Shown in pieces: positions 37,573 through 47,276 of a stretch of DNA of 64,000 nucleotides. The notes below the pieces were generated by a model that was given only the letters and a program-made list of their open reading frames with translations, was not told the origin of the DNA and searched no databases. Source of the DNA: Sporotomaculum syntrophicum (GTDB taxonomy: Bacteria > Bacillota > Desulfotomaculia > Desulfotomaculales > Desulfallaceae); the NCBI RefSeq assembly GCF_009932395.1, contig NZ_LSRS01000004.1:37075-101074 (forward strand), in the 5' to 3' direction. Every line of letters begins with the position of its first letter. The first letter of the stretch is position 1. The position numbers and the translations under genes are program-made.

Positions 37573-37866
37573 CTACCATTTTTCTTTATAACCACTGTGC
37601 AGTTCAGTGCCCGGCAAATTAAAGGATAGATCCACCAAAATAACATCAACACCTATCTTTCTCACCTTGGGCCAGGGTACCACCAATTCCTCTTCACGCC
37701 CGATAAAGCCCATCAGCCTGCCGGCACCACCGGCATGCCCTGGTAAAATAATAGCGCTGATACGCCCTTCCTCTAAATTTATATCTATATCCTTAATGGG
37801 ACCTAAGCGGCGCCCGTCAGCTATATTAATAACTTCCCGCATGCGTAAATCGGAGATCCTAACCAT
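37573..37866 (-). CDS. YlmC/YmxH sporulation-associated PRC-barrel protein
   Basis: 97 residues with the PRC-barrel pattern VRISDLRMREVINIADGRRLG and WPKVRKIGVDVILVD. The family is conserved next to sigG in spore formers and expressed during sporulation. ATG 37866 follows GGGGGTG; the frame extends five codons upstream. About 200 bases downstream of sigG. Confidence 0.88.
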   Translation of the reverse strand: MVRISDLRMREVINIADGRRLGPIKDIDINLEEGRISAIILPGHAGGAGRLMGFIGREEELVVPWPKVRKIGVDVILVDLSFNLPGTELHSGYKEKW

Positions 37867-38070
37867 ATAAAACACCCCCATACATATGTATATGAGGGTG
37901 TTAGCTTAATCTGAACAAAAAGGCTCTTCAGAGCAGAATAAATTATTCGGGTTATATGCGTGCACGGCATAATCAGTATCTGTTGTAGAACTGCCAACCG
38001 GTAAAACAAATAGCATAGATAAAATAATAGCGAGGCCGACAAATTTTAAAAGCAAGCAAACCACCCCTCT

Positions 38071-38844
38071 TTACACATGCTTGCGCATGTGGTGCAGCGC
38101 TGCTTTTTCCAACCGTGACACCTGAGCCTGGGAAATACCGATTTCCTCGGCCACCTCCATTTGAGTTTTACCTTCATAGAACCGCAGGGTAAGAATTAAT
38201 TTTTCGCGATCACTTAATTTACGCAAAGCGTCCCTAATTGCAATTCCCTCAAGCCAGGTTAAGTCTAGATGTTTTTCGTCACTGATTTGATCCATGACAA
38301 AGATGGGGTCACCACCGTCATGAAAGATCGGCTCAAATAGAGAAATAGGTTCTTGAATCGCATCCAGCGCAAAAACAATTTCCTCTCGGGGCATATTTAG
38401 TTCGCTGGCAATTTCATTGATCGATGGCTCACGGGAGTGTTTATTGACCAGTGAGTCGCGCACCTGCAGTGCTTTATAGGCTACATCCCGCAGTGAGCGA
38501 CTAACTCGAATGGGGTTATTATCTCTTAAATAACGTCTAATTTCACCAATAATCATCGGTACCGCATAAGTAGAAAACTTCACGTTTTGCGATAAATCAA
38601 AATTATCGATAGCCTTCATCAGGCCGATGCAACCAACCTGAAATAAATCATCCACATATTCACCCCGGTTGGTAAACCGCTGAATCACACTAAGCACCAG
38701 CCGCAGGTTACCATTGATCAGCTGGTCGCGGGCTGGGTAATCGCCGCTTTGCAATGCAATGAACAGTTCTTTCATTTTTACACTGGATAGCACCGGGAGC
38801 TTGGATGTGTTTACGCCGCAAATCTCAACCTTATTGACCAGCAT
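38071..38844 (-). CDS. sigG: Sporulation sigma factor SigG
   Basis: Late forespore sigma factor. N-terminus VNKVEICGVNTSKLPVLSSVKM contains the SpoIIAB/Gin-contact region. Region 2 is NLRLVLSVIQRFTNRGEYVDDLFQVGCIGLMKAIDNFD, and region 4 ends MEVAEEIGISQAQVSRLEKAAL. 257 residues from ATG 38844 behind AAAGGGTGG. Next to sigE as in Bacillus and Clostridia. Confidence 0.97.
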   Translation of the reverse strand: MLVNKVEICGVNTSKLPVLSSVKMKELFIALQSGDYPARDQLINGNLRLVLSVIQRFTNRGEYVDDLFQVGCIGLMKAIDNFDLSQNVKFSTYAVPMIIGEIRRYLRDNNPIRVSRSLRDVAYKALQVRDSLVNKHSREPSINEIASELNMPREEIVFALDAIQEPISLFEPIFHDGGDPIFVMDQISDEKHLDLTWLEGIAIRDALRKLSDREKLILTLRFYEGKTQMEVAEEIGISQAQVSRLEKAALHHMRKHV

Positions 38845-38930
38845 GGACAAACCACCCTTTCCCATGACTTATGCTGAGCTCAATTTCATTATTACCTCGG
38901 CTTTGGTGATTTATACATGTCGGCTTCAGC

Positions 38931-39650
38931 CTATTCCATGCGGTTGATTTCTTTTTTCAATCGTTTTATAATTCTCTTTTCCAGCCTGGAGATATATGAT
39001 TGGGAGATACCCATCATATCCGCTACTTCCTTCTGAGTTTTTTCTTTACCGCTTTTTAAGCCAAACCGCAATTCCATGATCCCCCGCTCCCGGCCATTAA
39101 GCTTCTGCAAGGCCAGATGCAGTAGCTTGCGATCCACTTCTTCTTCGATATACTTATGAATAACATCATTTTCTGTACCCAGCACGTCGGAAAGGAGCAG
39201 CTCATTGCCATCCCAGTCAATGTTCAGCGGCTCGTCAAAAGAAACCTCAGTTCGGGTTTTGTTATTTCTGCGCAAGTACATCAATATTTCATTTTCAATA
39301 CACCGGGAAGCATAAGTAGCTAATTTGATTTTTTTAGCCGGATCAAAGGTGTTAACAGCCTTGATTAAACCAATGGTACCGATGGAAACCAAGTCTTCAA
39401 TGCCGACCCCGGTATTTTCAAATTTCCGGGCTATATATACCACCAGACGCAGGTTTCTTTCAATTAACACGGTACGCACGGCACCGTCCCCCGACTCCAG
39501 CTTACTGATCAAGTAAAACTCTTCTTCGGTGGTTAGTGGAGGTGGCAGAGCTTCACTGCTGCCCACATAGTAAACATCGGCTTTCAAACCCAGCCGCAGC
39601 AGTATTTTTAGCATACTAATACGCAATAACAATCTAAATTTCCCAAACAG
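38931..39650 (-). CDS. sigE: Sporulation sigma factor SigE precursor
   Basis: Early mother-cell sigma factor made as an inactive precursor cleaved by SpoIIGA. The mature part begins near [20 protein letters not shown]. The core is [37 protein letters not shown], and region 4 ends [20 protein letters not shown]. No ATG gives a full pro-sequence. A CTG at 39650 follows AAAGGGGG by a normal distance and would yield a leader [20 protein letters not shown], matching typical pro-SigE leaders. A TTG at 39632 is the alternative. Confidence 0.93.
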   Translation of the reverse strand: MFGKFRLLLRISMLKILLRLGLKADVYYVGSSEALPPPLTTEEEFYLISKLESGDGAVRTVLIERNLRLVVYIARKFENTGVGIEDLVSIGTIGLIKAVNTFDPAKKIKLATYASRCIENEILMYLRRNNKTRTEVSFDEPLNIDWDGNELLLSDVLGTENDVIHKYIEEEVDRKLLHLALQKLNGRERGIMELRFGLKSGKEKTQKEVADMMGISQSYISRLEKRIIKRLKKEINRME

Positions 39651-39682
39651 TATTAAACACCCCCCTTTAATGTTTAATTAAA

Positions 39683-40591
39683 CTACAATAAACCAGTAGG
39701 CAGCAAAGCACGACAAGATGTATTACACTGCAAACATTCCCGGTACAGGGCAACCACCACTTCGCTAACTTGAATCAGATTATCTCCAGCCTTGAGCTCC
39801 ACCAAATCCGGCCGAAACCCAAGCAGCCAGCCATTATCTCGACCCACCGACCGGTATGGGATAATTCGAAAGTTGCCCGGCCGAATGTTATCGCCCAGCG
39901 CGGCAAGGATAGCTGCACTGTCGTCCCGCTCATGAGACTCAATTACGGTACATACCTGCTCAGGCAGTATTTCCTTGATCGCTGTATATTCTGCGATAAT
40001 AACCGGGGCTCCGGTTAGCGGATCGCTAAGGCTGTTACCTGTATCCAGCATTGCACCTAAACTAACTTTGCGTTCTCCCAAATGCATGGTTAAATCTGCC
40101 TGCAGCAGAGGCTGCATTAGCCGCTTGCGCAACGCCACAGGTAAAAATCTGCCCAGAAGCCAGTAGATTAACAGGGCCAGCAGTATACCGTACCACAGGT
40201 AAGCATCAACTGCCTGCATAAAGCCGGTCAATTGACCGTCAAAGGTGCTCTTGTGCAAAAAACTAATGATTCCCAAGACGGTACCGCCCAGAATAAATGT
40301 GCTGATATAAAAGTAGGCCAGCAGCACCAACACCTTGCGGGGCCGGCAAGGTATAAACACCACTGCCACCATCAATAATGACACTAATAGCTTATAACCG
40401 GAGCCCAGGTAGCCTTCCAAAGACGGAATAAACAAAAACAATGAGTATCCGGCGCCCACCGCAGCGCCTGCCAGCAAACGCCAAAGGCAATAGGCAATTT
40501 TGCCCAACCTGGCCGTCACCCAGAGAATCATCATATTCATTACTAGACTGCCAATAAACACCTGGTCTACGTATACTACATAAGTTGGCAT
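39683..40591 (-). CDS. spoIIGA: SpoIIGA, membrane aspartic protease that activates SigE
   Basis: About five N-terminal membrane segments (YVDQVFIGSLVMNMMILW onward), then a cytosolic aspartic-protease domain with the LDTGNSLSDPLTGAPVIIAE active-site loop. 302 residues from ATG 40591 behind TTGGGAG. Directly upstream of sigE. In known systems it is activated by SpoIIR from the forespore. Confidence 0.95.
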   Translation of the reverse strand: MPTYVVYVDQVFIGSLVMNMMILWVTARLGKIAYCLWRLLAGAAVGAGYSLFLFIPSLEGYLGSGYKLLVSLLMVAVVFIPCRPRKVLVLLAYFYISTFILGGTVLGIISFLHKSTFDGQLTGFMQAVDAYLWYGILLALLIYWLLGRFLPVALRKRLMQPLLQADLTMHLGERKVSLGAMLDTGNSLSDPLTGAPVIIAEYTAIKEILPEQVCTVIESHERDDSAAILAALGDNIRPGNFRIIPYRSVGRDNGWLLGFRPDLVELKAGDNLIQVSEVVVALYRECLQCNTSCRALLPTGLL

Positions 40592-40916
40592 TAGTTTCTC
40601 CCAACACGGTGAGACAATAAACATTCTCTTGCATCAGGTGCATATCATCCTCTGGGTTGTACATCTCACCATTTGCTTTTAGTTGTTATACAAAAAGTAT
40701 TGCACCGCCCTGTGCCCTGAGGGTGGACCTATCGCTGGCAAAAATAGATGCGTTACCAACGCTTATTTATCTGATAAAACCTCTCCTAGATAAATATGGC
40801 ACACACATCAACTTTATGAATCATTACCATAAAAAAAAAGCTCCGGCTTAATTATACACGCCGGGGCTGGAAAATTTTGTTATTAAATGTCAGCTGAAAC
40901 GAATTTCCGTTCGACA
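40592..40916. other. Intergenic region between ftsZ and spoIIGA
   Basis: Holds the ftsZ terminator (40831-40868) and the spoIIG leader. One TTCGACA at 40910-40916 fits the Spo0A box but lies on the far side of the terminator from spoIIGA, so it is not claimed. No coding sequence is seen. Confidence 0.5.
40831..40868 (-). terminator. Intrinsic terminator after ftsZ
   Basis: On the minus strand AGCCCCGGC and GCCGGAGCT pair, followed by nine T. Confidence 0.85.
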
Positions 40917-41978
40917 TTATCGCCTACGCAAAAAAGCAGGGATATCTAAATCATCATGGCTAGTAAATGGTTTAGACTCAGTCCGCTCTTCAGCAGACTT
41001 TTGCTTTTGAGGTTTAATAAATTGTTTTTGATCAAAGCCGGTAGCTATTACCGTGACCCTAACCTCATCCTCCATACGCTCGTCCACTACGGCACCAAAG
41101 ATAATATTTGCCTCCGGGTCGGCAGCCTGGGCTATAATCTCTGCGGCCTCATTAACTTCAAACAATCCCAATGAGGTTCCGCCGGTAATATTTAGCAATA
41201 CCCCCCGGGCACCCTCAATTGAGGTTTCCAAAAGCGGGCTGGATATAGCCGACCGGGCCGATTCCACAGCACGGTTATCGCCGCTGGAACTCCCAATACC
41301 CATTAGCGCCGAACCGGTATCTTTCATAATGGTCTTTACGTCGGCAAAGTCCAAATTTATCAGTCCCGGAACTGCTATTAAGTCAGATATACCTTGCACA
41401 CCTTGTCGCAGCACATCGTCGGCAATACGAAACGCTTCCACAATGGAAGTGTTTTTTTCCACCACCTGCAGCAGCCTGTCGTTAGGAATGGTAATGAGGG
41501 TATCCACCTTTTCTTTAAGCGTCTGAATACCGTGTTCAGCTTGCAGCAAGCGTTTTTTGCCTTCAAAAGTAAACGGCTTGGTTACCACACCTACAGTCAG
41601 AGCACCCATTTCCTTAGCAATTTCAGCTACTACCGGCGCGGCACCGGTACCCGTGCCGCCGCCCATACCGGCAGTTACAAAGACCATATCGGCACCGCGA
41701 AGCATTTGTTCAATATCGTCTTTGCTTTCCTCGGCCGCCTTTTGACCAATATCCGGGTTTGCCCCGGCACCCAACCCTTTAGTCAGCTTGGACCCAATTT
41801 GTATCTTGTTGCTTGCCAGAGCCATTTGCAGTGCCTGGGAATCGGTATTCACCGATATAAATTCAACACCTTTTAATCCGGCGGCGATCATCCGGTTAAC
41901 CGCATTGTTACCACCGCCGCCTACTCCAATTACCTTAATATGCGCATATTGATCCAGGTCTAGTTCAAAATCCAGCAT
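40917..41978 (-). CDS. ftsZ: Cell-division GTPase FtsZ
   Basis: Tubulin-like GTPase that forms the Z-ring. [18 protein letters not shown] and the [21 protein letters not shown] loop are intact, with a short variable linker and the conserved C-terminal peptide [12 protein letters not shown] that binds FtsA and SepF. 353 residues. ATG behind GAAGGAGG. Downstream of ftsA. Confidence 0.98.
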   Translation of the reverse strand: MLDFELDLDQYAHIKVIGVGGGGNNAVNRMIAAGLKGVEFISVNTDSQALQMALASNKIQIGSKLTKGLGAGANPDIGQKAAEESKDDIEQMLRGADMVFVTAGMGGGTGTGAAPVVAEIAKEMGALTVGVVTKPFTFEGKKRLLQAEHGIQTLKEKVDTLITIPNDRLLQVVEKNTSIVEAFRIADDVLRQGVQGISDLIAVPGLINLDFADVKTIMKDTGSALMGIGSSSGDNRAVESARSAISSPLLETSIEGARGVLLNITGGTSLGLFEVNEAAEIIAQAADPEANIIFGAVVDERMEDEVRVTVIATGFDQKQFIKPQKQKSAEERTESKPFTSHDDLDIPAFLRRR

Positions 41979-42020
41979 TAAAATCCTCCTTCTTTCGGAG
42001 CTACGAATTTCTTATTGTCA

Positions 42021-43226
42021 TTAACGGAACCAACTTTTAATACGACCTTTGAAACCTTTTTCTGCCTTTTGCCTCATCCCAGGGTATACCTGCCCGGTTC
42101 CCCAGGATGCTAAGCCAATGGCAGTAGTGTATCGATAAGCGTCTTCATTGGGCGCTTCTTCCCCTGGTAATGAATTAAAACCTATACGCACAGGCATCAG
42201 CCAGTATTCCTGTGCTACCTCAGTCAGTCCGTTGAGCAAAGCACCCCCACCAGTGAGCACTATACCACCTGGTAAGGAGGCCCCTAGATCTAATTCTTCG
42301 ATAAATTCTTTTACAAAATCAAGAATTTCTTCAATTCTTGATTTAATAATTTTATGTACCAATGAACCAGGGACAGTATTATAACCGGAACCGGATATAT
42401 TTGGGACATGAACATCACCGGCAATTAAACCCAGTCCGTATTCCTTTTTTACCTTTTCAGCAGCTTCCAGAGTGGTATGCAAACCTACTGCCAGATCTGC
42501 GGTAATATTTCCGGCTCCCGCTGGAAATATGCTTAATTTGTACAGCATATTATGATTGATAAAGACCACTTTGGTCATGCCGGCACCGAGATCCACACAT
42601 ATTACACCTAACTTGCGTTCTACCCCCGACAGCACCCCCTGCGCAACAGCCAGCGCACCGACCACTGTCTCAGTAGTCGGTGGCAAGCCTGCATTGCGCA
42701 AACATTGCCAAATTAGATCCATCTGACGCCTGGGTGCAGCCAGGACTGTAGATGACAAACCAAGCTCCCGCCCCCGGCATCCTTGTGGTTTAAAGACATA
42801 CTCACCATCTATGTAAAATCTGATGTTATCCAGTTGAATAATTGATAAGACATCCTCAGGCAAAACAGTTTCACACAAATGCTGTTGTAGCTTAATTAAA
42901 TCCCGCGCATCGACTACCTGCCGCCTGGTAATTGCTTGTTTTACACTACCATGTCTGATGACCAGTTCAGGCCCGTCTACGTTTACATAAGCAGTGGTAA
43001 ACGGTACCCCTGCAGCGGTCAGGGCTTCGTCCAAGGCTTTTTTTACGTTATAGGCGGCAGCTTCGGAATCACCTATAAAGCCCTTTTCCATAATCATCGA
43101 CGAGCAAAAGCCAAATCCTAAGGGTTCCTGTATGGCCACGCTACTGCGGTTAAGTACGGCTACAGCTATACCGGATGTGCCAATATCCAGGCCAACCACC
43201 ACATCTTTCTTAACTGTCCCGGGCAA
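42021..43226 (-). CDS. ftsA: Cell-division protein FtsA
   Basis: Actin-like membrane tether of FtsZ. VVGLDIGTSGIAVAV phosphate loop, GVICVDLGAGMTKVVFI, GIVLTGGGALLNGL, and a C-terminal amphipathic helix GFKGRIKSWF. 401 residues. TTG start behind TAGGGGG. Immediately upstream of ftsZ. Confidence 0.96.
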   Translation of the reverse strand: MPGTVKKDVVVGLDIGTSGIAVAVLNRSSVAIQEPLGFGFCSSMIMEKGFIGDSEAAAYNVKKALDEALTAAGVPFTTAYVNVDGPELVIRHGSVKQAITRRQVVDARDLIKLQQHLCETVLPEDVLSIIQLDNIRFYIDGEYVFKPQGCRGRELGLSSTVLAAPRRQMDLIWQCLRNAGLPPTTETVVGALAVAQGVLSGVERKLGVICVDLGAGMTKVVFINHNMLYKLSIFPAGAGNITADLAVGLHTTLEAAEKVKKEYGLGLIAGDVHVPNISGSGYNTVPGSLVHKIIKSRIEEILDFVKEFIEELDLGASLPGGIVLTGGGALLNGLTEVAQEYWLMPVRIGFNSLPGEEAPNEDAYRYTTAIGLASWGTGQVYPGMRQKAEKGFKGRIKSWFR

Positions 43227-43272
43227 GCAGGTTTACCCCCTAAACTTTACTTATATTGCAAATTCAACACTC

Positions 43273-43310
43273 AATAATAATTCCCTCTTTAAATAATAAT
43301 TCCCTCTTTA
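43273..43310. repeat. Perfect 19-bp tandem duplication
   Basis: AATAATAATTCCCTCTTTA occurs twice head to tail between sbp and ftsA. Probably replication slippage. Confidence 0.9.
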
Positions 43311-43319
43311 TTTGTTAAT

Positions 43320-43661
43320 TTAATTTTTTAAAATATAACGGCGGATAATGGCTAGATTTTGGAATAACCTAACACCAAAAGCCACAACTGCAGCCAGATA
43401 GAGATCAATTGCTAACCGGTCTCCGATATAAGTAAGTCCCGCGGCCAAAAGAGCGTTACTGAAAAAACCGGTGACAAATATCTCCTGGTCAAATTTATCT
43501 TCAAAAGCAGCCCTGATACCACCAAACACCGAATCCAATGCCGCCAGTGCCGCCACGGACATATACTTGGCATAATCCTGTGGCAAAGCCACTGGTATAT
43601 AAAAGCCAATCAGTGCACCAAGCCCCAGGCCTAACAAAGCTAAAAATATGCCCATCCGCAT
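43320..43661 (-). CDS. sbp: Small basic protein Sbp (DUF1290)
   Basis: Three hydrophobic segments and the family block YIPVALPQDYAKYMSVAALAALDSVFGGIRAAFEDKFDQEIF (starting near residue 21). Found between the DUF881 genes and ftsA in many Firmicutes; function unknown. 113 residues. Confidence 0.92.
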   Translation of the reverse strand: MRMGIFLALLGLGLGALIGFYIPVALPQDYAKYMSVAALAALDSVFGGIRAAFEDKFDQEIFVTGFFSNALLAAGLTYIGDRLAIDLYLAAVVAFGVRLFQNLAIIRRYILKN

Positions 43662-43786
43662 AACTAAGTCACCGCCGTCCTCAAGAATAAATATATGAGC
43701 CCAAACAATATGTCACTTAAAGATAAAGCCTACTTAACTAATGCAATATAAATTAATACGTATTAGTTCTTAATTTTACGGTATAA

Positions 43787-44464
43787 CTATTTTTTCACGT
43801 AAGCAGGCAAAGTTAAATCTTCGTGCTTTTCGATAGTCACCTTAATCCCCAAATCCCGCCAGTATTCCTGCAACCCGCCGGTCATTTCCAGTGTATTCAT
43901 GAGTTCCTGTGGATTACCTATGGCCAATATTTGGTACGGGGGGACCACCCGATTAAGATTAATATTAATAAAGGAACCTGCTTGTCTGATCTCGGTGGTA
44001 GCTATAATGCGCTGACCATTAATGGATATAGCTTCAGCGCCGGCACCCCACAGCTCATTTAATGCGCTTAATAAATACTCGTCCTGGATAACCATCAGTT
44101 CGGGCGGAATTTGAGTATCCTCCGTATTATCAGGTTTATCCAGTACCAATTCAATCCCTGAACCACTTACCGTAATTAGGCCTGCGTTCATGCGCACTTT
44201 GTTTAATTCACTTTGCAGTGCAGCTACAGCCTCGGCCTGACCTTGTTTAACCTGGTTTAATTTAGAAGTTAGATCGTTTATTTCCTTTGATAAATCCTCC
44301 TTATCTTGGTTGATTCGTTTCAGTTCTGCAGTTACCTCCTGGGCGCGATCAATTGATATGCCACTTGAGGCACGGTTCACCGCACGAAACTGCAAGGACA
44401 GCATTAACCCCAGCACCGCGGCAACCAGCATGATGGAGATATACATACTAGTTTTTTGGGGCAC
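43787..44464 (-). CDS. DUF881 family membrane protein (second copy)
   Basis: One N-terminal membrane helix (SMYISIMLVAAVLGLMLSLQF), a coiled coil (EVTAELKRINQDKEDLSKEINDLTSKLNQVKQ) and the DUF881 domain with ELWGAGAEAISINGQRIIATTEIR and PPYQILAIGNPQEL. Start GTG 44464 behind GGAGGTGG, giving no overlap with the upstream paralogue; the open frame runs to 44515. DUF881 proteins are linked to the divisome by location only. Confidence 0.88.
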   Translation of the reverse strand: MPQKTSMYISIMLVAAVLGLMLSLQFRAVNRASSGISIDRAQEVTAELKRINQDKEDLSKEINDLTSKLNQVKQGQAEAVAALQSELNKVRMNAGLITVSGSGIELVLDKPDNTEDTQIPPELMVIQDEYLLSALNELWGAGAEAISINGQRIIATTEIRQAGSFININLNRVVPPYQILAIGNPQELMNTLEMTGGLQEYWRDLGIKVTIEKHEDLTLPAYVKK

Positions 44465-44480
44465 CGGCCAACCACCTCCA

Positions 44481-45185
44481 CTATGATATCTTGGGTTTAG
44501 CATAATCGAATACAAGACCGCCCGTATAAGCTGGAACGGTGAGTTTATCTACCTTTTTGACCTCCACTTGGATGCCCCAAAACTGCAAGTAGTCAATGAC
44601 TCCGTTCTTCATTTTAAGCGCGCTGGAAAGTGTTTCCGGATCACCTACCGCAGAAATAATAAACGGAGGAGTGAGCCGCTGGTTTTTGTTCACTAAAATG
44701 GTCGGTCCTATGCAACGTACTTCGGTGGTAGAAATAATTCTTTGCCCGTTCAGGGAAATGGCCTTAGCGCCGGCTGCTTTTAGCTCGTTTAACACGCGTA
44801 GCACATCCCCGTCATGCAGCACGTAAAAGTTTGGATTTTCCCCAGGTTGCAGTACTTTATTGCTATCATCAAGGGTCACTTCTACACCGGCCCCCTGCAC
44901 GTCTTTCATGCCTGCCTCCTGACGTGCTTCGTCCAGTTCCTCTTTCAATCTGGACAGTTCCGGCCCGGTTACCGCGCTATCTAGTTGGTTCCGCAACTCG
45001 TCTACCTTAGCCTGCAATTGATCTCTTTCTTTACGGGCTTCATCCAACTCCTGAGCCAGTGCTATGGGCGTTTCTAAATTCGGTGTGCCCTTCATATCAC
45101 TGGTCACCCGGAACTGTACCGCCAGTATTAAACCCATGACTACACCAAACATCAAAAGTATCCAATGGTATGATTTTTTATTCAT
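44481..45185 (-). CDS. DUF881 family membrane protein (first copy)
   Basis: Paralogue of the next gene: N-terminal helix WILLMFGVVMGLILAVQF, coiled coil (DEARKERDQLQAKVDELRNQLD) and DUF881 domain with ELKAAGAKAISLNGQRIISTTEVR and PPFIISAVGDPETL. 234 residues. ATG behind GGGGGAG. Lies between divIB and its paralogue. A tandem duplication of this family at this site is common in Clostridia. Confidence 0.9.
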   Translation of the reverse strand: MNKKSYHWILLMFGVVMGLILAVQFRVTSDMKGTPNLETPIALAQELDEARKERDQLQAKVDELRNQLDSAVTGPELSRLKEELDEARQEAGMKDVQGAGVEVTLDDSNKVLQPGENPNFYVLHDGDVLRVLNELKAAGAKAISLNGQRIISTTEVRCIGPTILVNKNQRLTPPFIISAVGDPETLSSALKMKNGVIDYLQFWGIQVEVKKVDKLTVPAYTGGLVFDYAKPKIS

Positions 45186-45210
45186 GCCAGCTCCCCCATG
45201 ATTAATACGG

Positions 45211-45954
45211 TCAATCTTTATACTTTACGACCGGTGAGTTGATAATGGAGAAATCAACATACTCAATATTCTTATTATCCTCCTTCAAGTCCTCTATGAC
45301 CTGAAGAAAATAATTCCCTTTAATAGCAGCATCCTTAGCTGTTCCCAATCTGCATTCAATACCATCCAACGTATATAGAGTTACCAACCCCACGTTATTG
45401 ACATGCACTTCAGACAGATTATCCCGCAATTGGCCGCCCAATTCCTGCACTACCTGTAGTGCAGTATTTAAACTTTTTCCGGTTACTTTTTTGCCTGGTC
45501 CTGCAGCCTGCACCTGTACACCGGTTACCACCGGCAGGCCGGTGGTCGCTATATTACCCTGGCGCAGGTAGTAACCTTCGGCATCCAGTTCCACAAAATT
45601 ACCATCTATAACTAACAGCACAACAGGCTTACGCTCGACTACCTTAATCACTATTGTATCAGGAAAATCTCTGATTATATTTACTTCCTTAATCATAGGC
45701 AAAACCTTTACCTTGGCAGAGGCGGTTGGCAAGTCAGCTTTAAATATATTCAGGCCTGTTACCAGACCCGACACCTGTACAATTTCTCCCGCAGTCACCT
45801 TATTATTTCCCTGCACAGTAATTTTAGTTATGATAAAAAAAGGTGATTGCAACAAAACATAACCTGCTAAAAGCATAACGAAAATAAAAAAAAAGCTTTG
45901 CCAAAATATAAATTTTTTCTTTTTGCCGACCGCATGTACCGGGCCTGCTACCAT
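45211..45954 (-). CDS. ftsQ: Cell-division protein FtsQ/DivIB
   Basis: Single membrane span (FIFWQSFFFIFVMLLAGYVLL), then an extracytoplasmic POTRA domain (FFIITKITVQGNNKVTAGEIVQVSGL) and the beta domain with DTIVIKVVERKPVVLLV. Scaffold of the FtsBLQ complex. Start ATG 45954 (VAGPVHAVGKKKK) is preferred over 45996, with AAAGGGATGGG upstream. In related genomes murA is the next gene upstream; here the integrated element and three small genes intervene. Confidence 0.92.
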   Translation of the reverse strand: MVAGPVHAVGKKKKFIFWQSFFFIFVMLLAGYVLLQSPFFIITKITVQGNNKVTAGEIVQVSGLVTGLNIFKADLPTASAKVKVLPMIKEVNIIRDFPDTIVIKVVERKPVVLLVIDGNFVELDAEGYYLRQGNIATTGLPVVTGVQVQAAGPGKKVTGKSLNTALQVVQELGGQLRDNLSEVHVNNVGLVTLYTLDGIECRLGTAKDAAIKGNYFLQVIEDLKEDNKNIEYVDFSIINSPVVKYKD

Positions 45955-46205
45955 AGCCGTCCCATCCCTTTCCCACAAAAGCCCTCCGCTGCCCAAACAA
46001 CTTTAACTAGACAAATTAAGTCTCTTTACTGTTTAACATTTAAATTATAAAACACCTAAGTAATCTTGTCCAAGAAATTTATGCTGTAAATAATGCTTTA
46101 ACAATAAAAGCCAAGCATATAAGATAACTATATTTCCAAGTATAAAGATTGGTTATCATCACACAATAATGTGGAACTCTCAATAATCTGACAGGGGGGA
46201 TGACG

Positions 46206-46379
46206 GTGGCACGCGAAGGTTTGATACCCACTGTTTTAGGTGCGGCAGTTACTACCACCGGGTTGGCTCTGCGCAATGTGAATCCAATGGTCGGCTGGGG
46301 TGTGGCAGGCTTTGGTTTGGCACATATCGTTATAGGTACTATAGACCTAGTTCAACACAACTCCAACCGCATTTTGTAA
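46206..46379 (+). CDS. Small glycine-rich membrane protein, 57 aa
   Basis: GTG behind ACAGGGGGG starts AREGLIPTVLGAAVTTTGLALRNVNPMVGWGVAGFGLAHIVIGTIDL, two short hydrophobic stretches with a polar tail. The same type of protein is found as an unnamed conserved gene in Desulfotomaculum-like genomes (recollection, not searched). An ATG two codons earlier (46200) is possible. A terminator follows. Confidence 0.65.
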   Translation: MAREGLIPTVLGAAVTTTGLALRNVNPMVGWGVAGFGLAHIVIGTIDLVQHNSNRIL

Positions 46380-46389
46380 TTGAGAGTTC

Positions 46390-46420
46390 AGGAAAGGAAG
46401 CCACCGGCTTCCTTTCTTCG
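46390..46420 (+). terminator. Intrinsic terminator
   Basis: GGAAAGGAAGCC and GGCTTCCTTTC pair around ACC; it follows the 57-residue gene by about 12 bases. Confidence 0.8.
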
Positions 46421-46484
46421 CTTTATAAGCTTTAAAAGCATTATTTACGCCGAACATTCATATAATTGACAGAGGAGATGTATT

Positions 46485-46673
46485 ATGGAAATATTATATT
46501 CAATTGTAAGCGCACTTCTGGGTTTGGTACTCATATTGGTGTTTTTCGTGGACTTTATAAGTATGATTAACACTGGAGTATTCTCTCGCAAACAGCTGAT
46601 TATTTGTATAATTAAATTAATAGCAGCTCTATTATTATTTCACGCCCATTTTGAATTCGACATTTTAGATTAG
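46485..46673 (+). CDS. Small two-helix membrane protein, 62 aa
   Basis: Not recognised. ATG behind CAGAGGAG. Two hydrophobic helices (IVSALLGLVLILVFFVDF and LIICIIKLIAALLLFHAHF) joined by a polar turn with RKQ. Stands alone between two small genes at the host side of the integrated element. Confidence 0.6.
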   Translation: MEILYSIVSALLGLVLILVFFVDFISMINTGVFSRKQLIICIIKLIAALLLFHAHFEFDILD

Positions 46674-46785
46674 TTAACATATATACTCTCACCTAAGTTG
46701 TTATAAAAGGTACAAAGGCGGGTTTTTCATGTGCTCAATATAAAGAGGACCTTTTGTTACCAGGTCCCCGTTTGTGTTAATATTT

Positions 46786-46974
46786 TTATAAAATTTTATT
46801 AAATCTCTGACTTGCTTCATCCAATAAAATATCTGCTTTATTGGAAAGTTCCTGTAATTCCCGTCTTCCCTGTTGATCATTGATGCGATTTACAGCAGAT
46901 TTAATTTCTCCTATTACATTCTTGGCATTGCTTATACAATTTTGCAATTCGGCTTTGTCGTTAGTATTAATCAC
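46786..46974 (-). CDS. Small helical hypothetical protein, 62 aa
   Basis: Highly helical, charged protein (NDKAELQNCISNAKNVIGEI, then LQELSNKADILLDEASQRF) with one cysteine and no membrane segment. Its stop is followed at 46746-46772 by a hairpin (GGACC / GGTCC) able to terminate on the minus strand. Last host gene before attL. Function unknown. Confidence 0.6.
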   Translation of the reverse strand: MINTNDKAELQNCISNAKNVIGEIKSAVNRINDQQGRRELQELSNKADILLDEASQRFNKIL

Positions 46975-47088
46975 GCTTTAATACCTCCTATCATTTACTA
47001 ACCATATCTTTACCTTGAGCAAAATGGAATATACGCAAATTGTTTAAATCGCTTTCTGTTGTAAATTTCATTAATCCACCAATTTTCA

Positions 47089-47132
47089 CGCTTGTCCCCC
47101 ATAAAACCAAAAAAGAGTCCACATTAACTGTG
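47089..47132. other. Left attachment-site copy (attL)
   Basis: Shares CGCTTGTCCCCC, TAAAACCAAAAAA and ACATTAACTGTG, in order, with 63391-63432 next to murA. The last block is an inverted repeat, CACATTAACTGTG, as in tyrosine-recombinase cores. A few mismatches and a two-base length difference remain. Confidence 0.7.
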
Positions 47133-47234
47133 TATATACTGGATTAGTTATGATTAGCGTAATTTTGGGAAGGCTTGTCCTGCTTGCCCTGCGGGACATT
47201 GGGAGTTTGCCCCAATTTGCATTTTGGGGCGTTT

Positions 47235-47276
47235 TTTGCTCCCAATTTTCGTTTTTGCTCCCATTCTGCTCCCAAG
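47235..47276. repeat. TTGCTCCCA repeats, left end of element
   Basis: Three copies of TGCTCCCA within 40 bases. Two good copies and one decayed copy recur at the right end (63277-63305) near the integrase stop. Likely integrase arm-type binding sites. Confidence 0.6.

Noticed and set aside
37821-38042. 73-codon minus-strand frame between ylmC and sigG
   Set aside because: Overlaps ylmC in another frame; no ribosome site and low-quality composition.
40910-40916. TTCGACA as a Spo0A box for spoIIG
   Set aside because: A single 7-mer directly behind the ftsZ stop and upstream of a strong terminator; too short and misplaced to claim.
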